Part shown: piece by piece, positions 10,128 through 18,613 of the stretch
How positions within the stretch are numbered: position 1 is the stretch's first letter
Layout: each line of letters starts with the position of its first letter
DNA from: Leishmania donovani
Lineage: Eukaryota > Euglenozoa > Kinetoplastea > Trypanosomatida > Trypanosomatidae
Direction: 5' to 3'
Length of the DNA: 64,000 bases
Assembly (NCBI RefSeq): GCF_000227135.1
Contig: NC_018259.1
Location: forward strand, 479,140-543,139
The notes under the pieces: generated by a model
Told to the model about the DNA's origin: nothing
Database searches by the model: none
The model's input: the letters and a program-made list of their open reading frames with translations, nothing else
Position numbers and translations under genes: made by a program

Positions 10128-11402
10128 ACGCACTCTGGGTAGGAATGCAGTGACTACCGCCCTCCCCCTCCCCCCCACGACGACAGTCCTCGCGGTGCCA
10201 TTTCGGACGCCTAGCAGTGTGGAATCGAGTGCCCTATATCCAACCCCACTCACCTTCCCTCTCTACCTCCTCCCGAAACCTCCTCGCCAGCATCTGCGGC
10301 AGGACGCACGCTTTTGGGATTCGGTAATAGAGGAATGAAAGACGGCGATGGGTCCTTGTGCCTGATGGGGGCGTCTGCAGTTGTCTTTGCGGATGCCGAC
10401 ATTTGTATGTTTATTTATATATATATGTGTGTGTGTGTGTTCGGCTCTTGCTCGTTATGGCCTTTTATACGTTCTCTGCGCCGTTCAACCGGCGTTTTCA
10501 CGCCCTCGGACCCTCCCATCGGTGACGTGATGTATCTCTCTTCGGGCGTGCCTGTGCTGGATCCGGAACGAGCGTGCACGGCGTCATCCCTCTCGCTCTT
10601 TCGATTAAGTCGAGAAAGTGAACGGCACATCCGAAATGAAGGAGGTGACGGCTCAGAGACAGAGAGTTCACCGCCGGCTCTGCATCCGTGTTGCCTGTTA
10701 CTGCTGCTTCGCGGCAGTAGCCCTTGACGGGTGTGGATCGACGTCGGGCACCCTCTCTCTGCCCCTGCCGAAAAAAAAAACGCACGCAAATGCGCTGACA
10801 TCGAAGACAGGCAAGGGGCTCATAAAGACGGTGCGCGGAATCCGCTCTGCGGTCATGTGCGGCCTCCTTTGCTGAACGAAGCTCCGCAGCTGTGCTGAAA
10901 CGACGACGTGAAGTCGCCCCCCCCCCCATTCAATTGCTACAAGGAGGACGTGCATGCCCTTCTTGTCACAGATGTGAATCCGCCATTTCCGTTCTAGCGG
11001 CCATGCATTTCCAAGGCACCTTCCTTCCCTTTTCTTGTGTGGTGTGATTGCTGGCTTCTCTGGCCGGCGGTGGACGGTGTGCTTGTGCGCGCGCGGCTCT
11101 GTGTGTGTCTGGGCGCACGAAACACTTGTGCCGATGCCGATGTGAGCCTGCTACACTGGTTATGTGCGGTGGGCGGCAGCACTCGTACATAAAGGTCCTC
11201 ACACACAAAAGAAAACAAAAAGAAACAAGATAGGGCTCAAGAGGCGCGCAGCCAGACAAGTGCGCCGTAAACAGTCTTTTGTAGTGTAGCAGGGCGGACA
11301 CGGGCGCACTGGGCGCTTGGCGGTCAACCGCCGCCCTCTTGTGTCTCTCTCTCTTCCTCTGCCGGTACGCAGAATCCTCGCTTCTGGTGTAGCCCAGCAC
11401 CG
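10128..11402. other. Intergenic region
   Basis: No gene was seen. It contains an AT-rich patch and GT repeat at about 10405-10441, an A9-10 run near 10771 and a C-run near 10917-10926. The pyrimidine tract 11333-11362 with AG at 11371-11372 is a good candidate spliced-leader acceptor for the next gene. Confidence 0.55.
11333..11372 (+). promoter_or_regulatory. Candidate spliced-leader acceptor for the USP gene
   Basis: An almost pure pyrimidine run (cctcttgtgtctctctctct then tcctctg) is followed after nine bases by CAG at 11370-11372, 30 bases before the ATG at 11403. The assignment is by pattern only. Confidence 0.45.
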
Positions 11403-13019
11403 ATGGGTGGGCCACCGGGGTCACAGGTGGCGCAGAAGAAACCAAACCGACCACGACACAAAAAACAGGAGGGTGTAAGCGAAAATGGTGCCAGCGCCAA
11501 GGGAGCAACGACGCTTGCCTCTTCCAATGGATGTGGCGTCACAGCTATGCAGGCTGCTGCGTCGCCGTCGCCGTTTCAGCCACCACGCCAGCCTAACGTG
11601 TACACCGACTGCGCGCCGCTGCGAGAGCTGTACGACCAAGTTCGACTGAGTGAATGCGGCCTCCACGGCAGTAGTGTCAGGGGCGGTGCTGGTCGACCGC
11701 GAAGGCGGGAGGAAAAGGGACGCCCCTTCACGCTTCAGCAATCCTTCAGCGAATTGCCGTACCCGCGTGGGATAATGAACAACAGCAACTTCTGCTTCAT
11801 GAATTCGATGCTGCAGGCACTCATGTTCATTCCCTCCTTTGCGCAACTGACCGTCTCCGTCAGCTGTGATGCGCAGGCACGCCAGCTGTGCCCCACGCTG
11901 GCGACCCTTGGAAAGTGGACACTTCAGTACTGGAAGCCCGGTTTCACGCGGCTAGCGATGATAGCCCCAACGTTGATGCCGCGCTTGCCTGCTGGTGCCA
12001 ACAACAGTAACAGCGGCGCTCCTCGGTCGGCCGTGGTGCCCGCCTCGCAGCGGATCCTTGACGGCTCTGTGCAGGAGGACGCGCAGGAGTTTCTGCAGAA
12101 GTTGCTAGAGCGTGTGCATGAAGAGCTGGTGGGTCTCGAGGAAGCTTTTCAGCAGGCCGACGCGTCTGAAGCGGCGACGGAGAGCGAAATGGGGTTGATT
12201 GCCCCTGCTGCCACCACCACCACCGCCAGTGGCGGTGGTGGTGGTGGTGGTGGCCGCGCCGATGCTCCGGACGACGCGACCGCCTCGACCTTCCACAAGA
12301 AGGGCTGGACGTTTGTGAAGGGAAAGGAGAAGCTGGCGGTGCGGGAGCACGAGGATGTGCAAGGGCAGTCGAAACTGCTGGCAAGTATCTTTGGTGGAAC
12401 GCTGGAGAGCCACTTGCAGGGGAAGCAGCGCCAGCGCGACCGCGTGTCAGTGCTCATCGAGAGGTACTACTGTCTCCCCGTCGACGTTGGCTTTGCGCCG
12501 GAGTGTACCGTTGAGCAAGCTCTCGAGCGCACCTTCATGACAGAGCGGATCTATGACAGCGAGCATGAGAAAAAACTCAAGAAGACTCTCCGCCTCGGCC
12601 GTCTGCCCTCCGTTCTCTTTCTGCAGCTGCGCCGCTGGGCCGTGACGCGCGAGGGCGAGCTCGTGAAGCTCGACAACGTTGTGCGTATCAAGCGCACCTT
12701 GCTGATTCCTCGTACCATCTGCGCTGATGAGACACTTGGCAACACCGAGCGAGCGTACCGTCTCCTGTCGGTTGTGTGCCATCGCGGTGACGCCGTTAGT
12801 CGGGGGCACTATGTCACCTACTTAGTGCACCATGCCGCGACCCCAGCCGTCCTGAAGGTGCAGTCGAGTGAGCCGGGCAACAAGGACACTGCAATCCTGC
12901 GTTTGCCGCCTGACGCGGCGACAGTGATTCTCTGCAATGACGCCAACATTTCTGTGTGTCCAGCAAAGAACATGGAGAAGGAGACCATGTACTTTCTCGT
13001 CTACCAGAAGACAAGCTGA
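11403..13019 (+). CDS. Ubiquitin carboxyl-terminal hydrolase, USP10/Ubp3-like, 538 aa
   Basis: Cysteine deubiquitinase of the USP (C19) family. The Cys box is PRGIMNNSNFCFMNSMLQAL with nucleophile C131. The QEDAQEF helix lies near 224. The His box is LLSVVCHRGDAVSRGHYVTYL with H469, and the third catalytic residue is in CNDANIS (N512/D513). The RG-I-NxxNxCF-NxxLQAL start of the domain and its overall order resemble USP10/Ubp3 most. A Thr/Ser/Gly-rich insert with eight consecutive glycines sits at about 262-285, between the finger and palm regions. The first ~115 residues are basic and low complexity. All catalytic residues are present, so an active enzyme is expected. ATG 11403 is the first in-frame start. 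Substrate is unknown. Confidence 0.92.
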   Translation: MGGPPGSQVAQKKPNRPRHKKQEGVSENGASAKGATTLASSNGCGVTAMQAAASPSPFQPPRQPNVYTDCAPLRELYDQVRLSECGLHGSSVRGGAGRPRRREEKGRPFTLQQSFSELPYPRGIMNNSNFCFMNSMLQALMFIPSFAQLTVSVSCDAQARQLCPTLATLGKWTLQYWKPGFTRLAMIAPTLMPRLPAGANNSNSGAPRSAVVPASQRILDGSVQEDAQEFLQKLLERVHEELVGLEEAFQQADASEAATESEMGLIAPAATTTTASGGGGGGGGRADAPDDATASTFHKKGWTFVKGKEKLAVREHEDVQGQSKLLASIFGGTLESHLQGKQRQRDRVSVLIERYYCLPVDVGFAPECTVEQALERTFMTERIYDSEHEKKLKKTLRLGRLPSVLFLQLRRWAVTREGELVKLDNVVRIKRTLLIPRTICADETLGNTERAYRLLSVVCHRGDAVSRGHYVTYLVHHAATPAVLKVQSSEPGNKDTAILRLPPDAATVILCNDANISVCPAKNMEKETMYFLVYQKTS

Positions 13020-14011
13020 TATGCCCCCCCTCCCCGCTTCCCCCAACCCCCCAACCTTGAACGGCAACGGCTGTTTTTTTTTGTCTTGTGTGCTTTTTTG
13101 TTTTTGTTGCGCGTCGCGTATGTGTCTGTGCTCGTCGCTATCCAACGGTGGTTTGGGCTTCCTGTGTGCGCGTTTTCGTCCCGTAGCAAAAGGTTTTGTT
13201 TTCTTTTTCGGGCCTGCGCGACTGTTTGATCGGCCACATACATCGTGTACCTGTATTCAAGTTTCACCATCTCGTTGCACCCTCGCGTTCGGCAACGCAC
13301 CGCGCTCTTGATTAGGGAGAGATGAAGCTACCGCTTTCCTCACGTTTCCCTTTGGCTCGTTTTGCAGCTCGTTCGCTGCTCTCTCCCCGCATGAAATCAC
13401 GAAAAGGAGAAGGAGTGATGTTTCGCTCGCTCGCTCGCTCTGCCACGGCGAGCGTTACAGTCAAAGAGCCTTCTGCGCACAGAATAGTGTGTGTGTGTGT
13501 GTGTCTGCAGAAGTGTTTCTGCGTTTCGCTCCTGTTCATCAATCCCGTTTATACTGTCTCCACTTCTCCTTCCTTCCCCCTCTCTATCCCCATTATTTCA
13601 TGTGCCTATTGCATCCCACGCACACGACTTTTCGACGCCAACGGCAAACTGTGCCGCACATGTTCTCGCTTCTCCGCGCTCGATCGTCGGCCCATCAGAT
13701 TGCCTCGATCCTAGATCACCGTCTTTTTCTCGTTGTCCTGTTCAGTCTGTTTTTTTTTTTTGCGTGTGTGTACTCTAACCGTAGTTCAAGGCGTATGTGT
13801 GTGTGTGTGTGCTCGAGTTTGCCTGGTGTTGTCGTCACAGCAGCTGTCGAATCACGCATACATCACCACCACTTTCATTCCTGCCTCGAAAAAAAAAAAC
13901 AGACGCATAAAGCCACAGACATCGGCGAGGTAGAAGCGCAGCCGCGGGTTTCGCCTTTTCTCTTCCCATCGACTTTGTTGACCTCCCGCCTTGCAATCCA
14001 GTCAGGGCACC
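13020..14011. other. Intergenic region with SL-acceptor-like tract
   Basis: No gene was seen. It contains C-runs after the stop, T-runs near 13073 and 13750-13760, GT repeats near 13487-13503 and 13796-13810 and an A10 run near 13889. The pyrimidine-rich tract 13950-13990, followed by AG at 14000-14001, is a plausible trans-splice acceptor 10 bases before the next ATG. Confidence 0.5.
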
Positions 14012-15448
14012 ATGTCCACGTTTGCCCTTGAACCCTTGCCGCTTTTCCAGCCCATCACGGCCACGTCAGAGGAGCGCATCACGCAAGTTTTGGAGGCGCT
14101 GAGGGCGCAGCACAAGTCAACGTTTCCGCTGCTCTTCCAGCGCGCCTTGGATCGCGGCACAGCGGACTTGCCTACCCCGCAGAATGACCTTCGTCTTATG
14201 GCATACGCCTTCCTTGTCGCGCGACACTGGAACGTGGAGAAAGCGGTGAAGATGGCGAACGATGCATGCCTCTTCTTCGAGAAATTCCGCACCGGCAATG
14301 ACTGGCTCTTGCCGTCTGCCTTTTCGATTCGTGGCTACGACCAGGCCAACGTGGCGGCCTGGACAAAGCAGCCCTTCGGAACAACGAACACGCCGCTCTA
14401 CCGATGCATGCAGACGATGTCGCCACTGGTGCATGGCGGGTTTCACTACTGGGACCGTCGTGGCCTGCCGGTGCTCTACTGGCTCGTAGGGCGCATGGAT
14501 ACGCACTCGGTCCTCCGGAAACTGAAGCCGCATGTCCCGGTTGGCACCACGATCGAAGAGTTCTTTCAGCTATTTGGGGGCGGCATCATCGAGACGGGCT
14601 GGACACTCTGCAGGTACCAGGACGCCGTTCTTACAGCCCACCCGCAACCCGGGATCGACATGGGCGCACCGCGCCGCAACTTCTGCACCATCGTCGTGGA
14701 CTGCAAAGGGTTAAGCTATAAGATTATCGACAGGCAACTGCTGGAAAAGACGAAGGCGACGCTGCAGCAGATGCATTGCGTGTTCGCCGACTGCATCCAC
14801 CGCATCGTTGTCGTGAACTGCCCGCCCATGGTAAAGTTTGCCTACAGACTCCTGAAATCCGCCATAGGCGAGGGTGTGCAGCAGAAGATCACGTTTGTGT
14901 CGCCAGAGAACACGACGGCGGCGCTCGACAGCGTCGTCGGCCTGGAGCGTGTGCCGGCCTTTCTTGGCGGCCACTGCCAATGTGAGGGCGGTTGCATTGC
15001 CTCGTACAACCCGAACACCGCCTTCAAGACCGAGGAGGCTGACGATGAGGGTGACGTCACCACGGAGAACATCATCGTGGGCCCTGGCAAGAAGCACGAG
15101 AGAGTGTTTGAGCTGCAGCAGGGAGAGGAGGTGATTTGGGAGTTCTCGACGACGAAGGGCACCGATGTGCGCTTCTCAGTTATGTTCTACCCGAAGCAGC
15201 AAGGCGTGACGGCGCAGTCGAAGGGCGGAAGGGTGAGGGTGCGCATCGACAAGTCGGTAAAGCGCACAACGACCGAGAACCCGGTGGTGAAGCAGGAGAA
15301 ACTGAAGGACGGTGCAGACAGCTACATGGCCCCGGAGGACGGCATTCTGCAGCTTGTCTGGGACAACTCGAAGTCGATCGTGAGCGACAAGGGCATTCAG
15401 ATGCGCGTCTACAAGTCGGAAGCGATTATGGAGTCGCCCGATGAGTAA
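14012..15448 (+). CDS. SEC14/CRAL-TRIO lipid-transfer protein with C-terminal GOLD-like domain, 478 aa
   Basis: Predicted phosphatidylinositol/lipid-binding protein of the SEC14 superfamily. An N-terminal helical CRAL-TRIO-N-like part (FLVARHWNVEKAVKMAN, about 70-90) precedes the CRAL-TRIO fold. Key blocks are FHYWDRRGLPVLYWLVGRMD, CTIVVDCKGLSYK, HRIVVVNCPPMVKFAYRLLK and QQKITFVSPENTTAAL. These match the Sec14 pattern of xxDxxGxPV, DxxG, and the final helix. A cysteine-rich loop GGHCQCEGGCI (about 317-327) closes the fold. A beta-rich GOLD-like module follows (QQGEEVIWEFSTTKGTDVRFSVMFY, about 369-395, and LVWDNSKS near 449). Start is ATG 14012; a TTG seven codons upstream was discarded. The next gene, 18614-20914, is a diverged paralogue. 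Confidence 0.9.
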   Translation: MSTFALEPLPLFQPITATSEERITQVLEALRAQHKSTFPLLFQRALDRGTADLPTPQNDLRLMAYAFLVARHWNVEKAVKMANDACLFFEKFRTGNDWLLPSAFSIRGYDQANVAAWTKQPFGTTNTPLYRCMQTMSPLVHGGFHYWDRRGLPVLYWLVGRMDTHSVLRKLKPHVPVGTTIEEFFQLFGGGIIETGWTLCRYQDAVLTAHPQPGIDMGAPRRNFCTIVVDCKGLSYKIIDRQLLEKTKATLQQMHCVFADCIHRIVVVNCPPMVKFAYRLLKSAIGEGVQQKITFVSPENTTAALDSVVGLERVPAFLGGHCQCEGGCIASYNPNTAFKTEEADDEGDVTTENIIVGPGKKHERVFELQQGEEVIWEFSTTKGTDVRFSVMFYPKQQGVTAQSKGGRVRVRIDKSVKRTTTENPVVKQEKLKDGADSYMAPEDGILQLVWDNSKSIVSDKGIQMRVYKSEAIMESPDE

Positions 15449-16347
15449 AGCAGTCCAGTAAGCGATGCAAGGTGTGTATTTCCTCTTCTCTGTCGCTGCT
15501 GAGCTCTTTTGCGGGTCTCTCCCCGTGTGGTGTCTGCGTGTGAGATGTGGGTGTGCGTGGAGGGGGTGCATATTTCGTTTGACACTCTCAGCGCCACCCT
15601 GGCGGAGGGCAGCTACACCTCCGCACCCTTTCACACGACACGCTTTCGGTCAAGGGTTGGAAACGGAGGTGTACGCCGAGACAAACGAGCCTCGCTCATG
15701 CCACGGCGGCCTTTTTCCACTGGTTGACCATGGAGTGCGATGCGGCGTCCTACCTAGCTTCCCCTTCGTTTAATTGTGTCTCCTCCTTCAGTTTTGCAGG
15801 CTCGACCGTTTTCGCTGTGCTGCACTTCCTTATACGCTAGCCCCCGTCTTGCACGCGTGCACACAAAAATACCTTATCTTTCCTGCACGCGTCCCTCTCC
15901 TCCTCATTCGCCTTACGTCTTCACCATTATCTCTTCATTTCTGTTGCAGCGTATTTTTTTTTCTTCTTTCGCTGCGAGCACGTGGGAACACACGCACACG
16001 ATGAAAAGTCGTTTTGTCATGAACCGGTGAGGAACTCGGCTTGGGATACATTAGGTGCGCATGTGTCCGTGTGCGCGTGTGAGTCTTCCCGTTGTCTTGT
16101 TTTATGTGTGTATGTGTGTGCTTGTATGCCGTCTTTTCTGCAAACGCCCTTCTCGTTCTGTGCACAAGGATGAGCATGTATGATATGAGGTGTGGCAGTA
16201 TTTTTTTTTTCGGCGGGGGTTTGGGGTTTTTGTGTGCTGTGTTCCGTGCAGCTTGCAATGTCTTTTTTTTTTGCTCGTTACTTTCTCAGCTGCATTACGG
16301 AACGCAGCGGCTTGAAGCAACTTGGATGGGAGGGGGGGGGGGCAGGG
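15449..16347. other. Intergenic region
   Basis: No gene was seen. It contains pyrimidine-rich stretches near 15770-15960 and T/G runs at 16200-16230 and 16262-16271. It ends in a long G-run next to the first assembly gap. Confidence 0.5.
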
Positions 16348-16410
16348 NNNNNNNNNNNNNNNNNNNNNNNNNNNNNNNNNNNNNNNNNNNNNNNNNNNNN
16401 NNNNNNNNNN
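16348..16410. other. Assembly gap (63 N)
   Basis: A run of N follows a G homopolymer and precedes a GC-rich island. The true length is unknown. Confidence 0.99.
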
Positions 16411-16725
16411 ATGGCATCCCAGGATGGTGTGCAGGCTCTCTCCGAGAGCCCTGACCTGCAGCTGGCGAAGTGCCTCCTGGAGCTCATCCGGCACGCGCCT
16501 CTGCCCAGCCCCTATTCCCCGCATGGCAGACGCCGATGCTTTTCGCCCTCGAGCAGCACCCTGGACGCGACTGGCTTGGGTGAAGGCGTGCGATGCGCCC
16601 ACGTCTCCGTCTGACGCCCGAGGCGCTTCACGTGTGCGAAGAAGGGACGAGAACCTCTTGCTAGACGCATGGCCCCGATTCGACGGCAGGGCTGTTCAAA
16701 TTTCTCGTGGAGGAATGACACGTTG
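16411..16725. mobile_element. GC-rich island, possible SIDER-type retroposon fragment
   Basis: About 315 bases are GC-rich and free of homopolymers, in contrast to the T-rich, repeat-rich spacer on both sides, and abut an assembly gap and a G-run. The sequence looks coding-like but has no long ATG-initiated frame. Leishmania intergenic and 3' UTR regions commonly carry short interspersed degenerate retroposons (SIDER) with this appearance. The assignment is by composition and context only; a decayed gene fragment is the alternative. Confidence 0.3.
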
Positions 16726-17560
16726 AGGAAGTGATATGTACTTCCCTGTGCCCGTGGGCCGTTCTGTGTGTATAATGCCTTTTTTTGTTTGCTTTGTCTT
16801 GTGCTGCTCATGTGTTTATGCAACCCCTTTCTTTTGTGTGTGTGCGTGTGTGCGTGGCCATGCGTACCATCGTTGATCCCTACTCGTGCCAGTATGTGTG
16901 CGTGTTGGCGAATGCCCTGTATTCTTTATTATTATGTATTCGTTTCTTTTTTTTTTGCGTTGTGAACTGCTTCCGTCCCCATCCACGTCTCTCCATGTCT
17001 CCATACTGTGCATACCCATTTATCCTCATCATTCTTTTTTTTTCCGGCCTGCTCTTGAGCTCTGTGCCGGCGTGCATACTTGCATCCGCCCGCGCCGAAC
17101 ATCTGGGGCATGATGACAAGAGTGCTTGGCGATGCGGTGGTGTCGCAAACGAAGGGCATCTCTTTCTCTTGATACCTGTTCGTCCTTTGCAGCACTTCAC
17201 CGTTTCCATACTAAGCTCGCATACATGACTTCACAGTTGTTGAGTCTTTTCCTTCCCCTTCTCTCGTCTCTGTCTATACGTCCTCCTCCTCCTCCCTCTC
17301 GCTCCCCCTCTCTTTCCTTCTCTTGGCTCCGATTTCGTTTCTTTGTTCGACTCTCCTCCTTTATGTCTCCTTGGCTTCCTTTCCTTTCCACATTCCTTTA
17401 CTTGTTTTTTGTATGACTACCACTGCTCCTCCTCCTTTTTGGGGAGGCGGGGCGGAGGGGGGGTAGGTGGGCGTGTCAAAAGATGTGCGTATCGACTTCA
17501 TTTTTTGTGTGTGTTTCTGCACTTCCCTCAAGCCCGCCCCCTCGCTCGTGCGATCAGCAT
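16726..17560. other. Intergenic region
   Basis: No gene was seen. T-runs (16780, 16947-16956, 17035-17044) and extended CT-rich blocks at 17230-17420 are typical of spacer, followed by a G-rich patch before the second gap. Confidence 0.5.
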
Positions 17561-17689
17561 NNNNNNNNNNNNNNNNNNNNNNNNNNNNNNNNNNNNNNNN
17601 NNNNNNNNNNNNNNNNNNNNNNNNNNNNNNNNNNNNNNNNNNNNNNNNNNNNNNNNNNNNNNNNNNNNNNNNNNNNNNNNNNNNNNNNN
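17561..17689. other. Assembly gap (129 N)
   Basis: A run of N is followed directly by a G homopolymer, which probably caused the break. Confidence 0.99.
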
Positions 17690-18613
17690 GGGGGGGGGGA
17701 GGAGATGATAGACGTTTTTTGTGCGCGTGGTTGTCCGTCTCGCTCTCTCATTTTGGTGGGCGGGCGTGGTATCGTGCGGGCGCCTCCTTTGAATGATGTG
17801 AATGTTTGCGCACACGGGCCCACGTAGGCCTGTGTGCATGCATGTGCTTCGCGCAAAATGTGCTTTTCGACGAATATATCTCTGCGTCTATATGTGTGTG
17901 TGTGTGCGTTACCTCGCATGTATGGAGTGGCGGCTGCTGAATGCGAGAGCGGCGCAACGCGACATACAGTCTTCCCACCAAGTCACAAGGTAATCGACAG
18001 GCCTTCTGTTTTCCTCACGGAGAGGAGGGGTAAAAAAAAGAAGAGATGTTGGCTTGTGAAAAGAAAAAAAAAAGAGACGGCACTACTTGTGCTTTCTCAT
18101 CGCATCTATCGGCTCTTCGGGTGGTGTCTGCCCTTCCTCTTCGCTTTTTTTTCGTTCCGCTCGCCCTTTTCCATTTCTCGTACGTGCGGGACGACGCCAC
18201 AACATTCCTTCAACCCGCACACATATCCTCTCCTCATCTCTTTCGCCTTTCTCATCAACTTGGTTAGCCTTCGCGCTTGCCACCCATATTTGCGTCGCGC
18301 AATCCCTCTCCGTCACTACTACAACCGGTGCGGCGCTCCCTGTCCTTCTCTGTCGCTACGTGGTCTCGTCTCGCTTGTGCGCACAGGCGCGCGTGTGCGC
18401 GCTTATTTTCTTTTCATTTCGTAGTGCTATTCTTCTCCGCGCCACCGGCACGTTAGTGCTGCTGCTACCAACTGGCGTATTGCACAGTGGTGGCTCTGGT
18501 GTGTCTGTGTGTATGGACGAGGGAGGGTGTGCCAGCCTCTTTAAAAAGAAGCACCGCCTTCCTATTCCCATCGGGTGTGTTAGCATTTGTTTGTTGCTCT
18601 ACTTCGCTCACAG
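17690..18613. other. Intergenic region upstream of second SEC14 gene
   Basis: No gene was seen. It contains a GT repeat at about 17893-17907, A-runs near 18032 and 18062-18072 and a pyrimidine-rich 18120-18360. CAG at 18611-18613 abuts the ATG, so the real splice acceptor is probably an upstream AG. Confidence 0.5.

Noticed and set aside
9504..10253. 249-residue minus-strand frame antisense to BBS9
   Set aside because: It is a shadow of the GC-rich coding strand; BBS9 on the + strand is unambiguous.
13991..14011. TTG-started extension of the first SEC14 gene
   Set aside because: Non-ATG start in a eukaryote; the ATG at 14012 is well placed after a polypyrimidine tract and AG.
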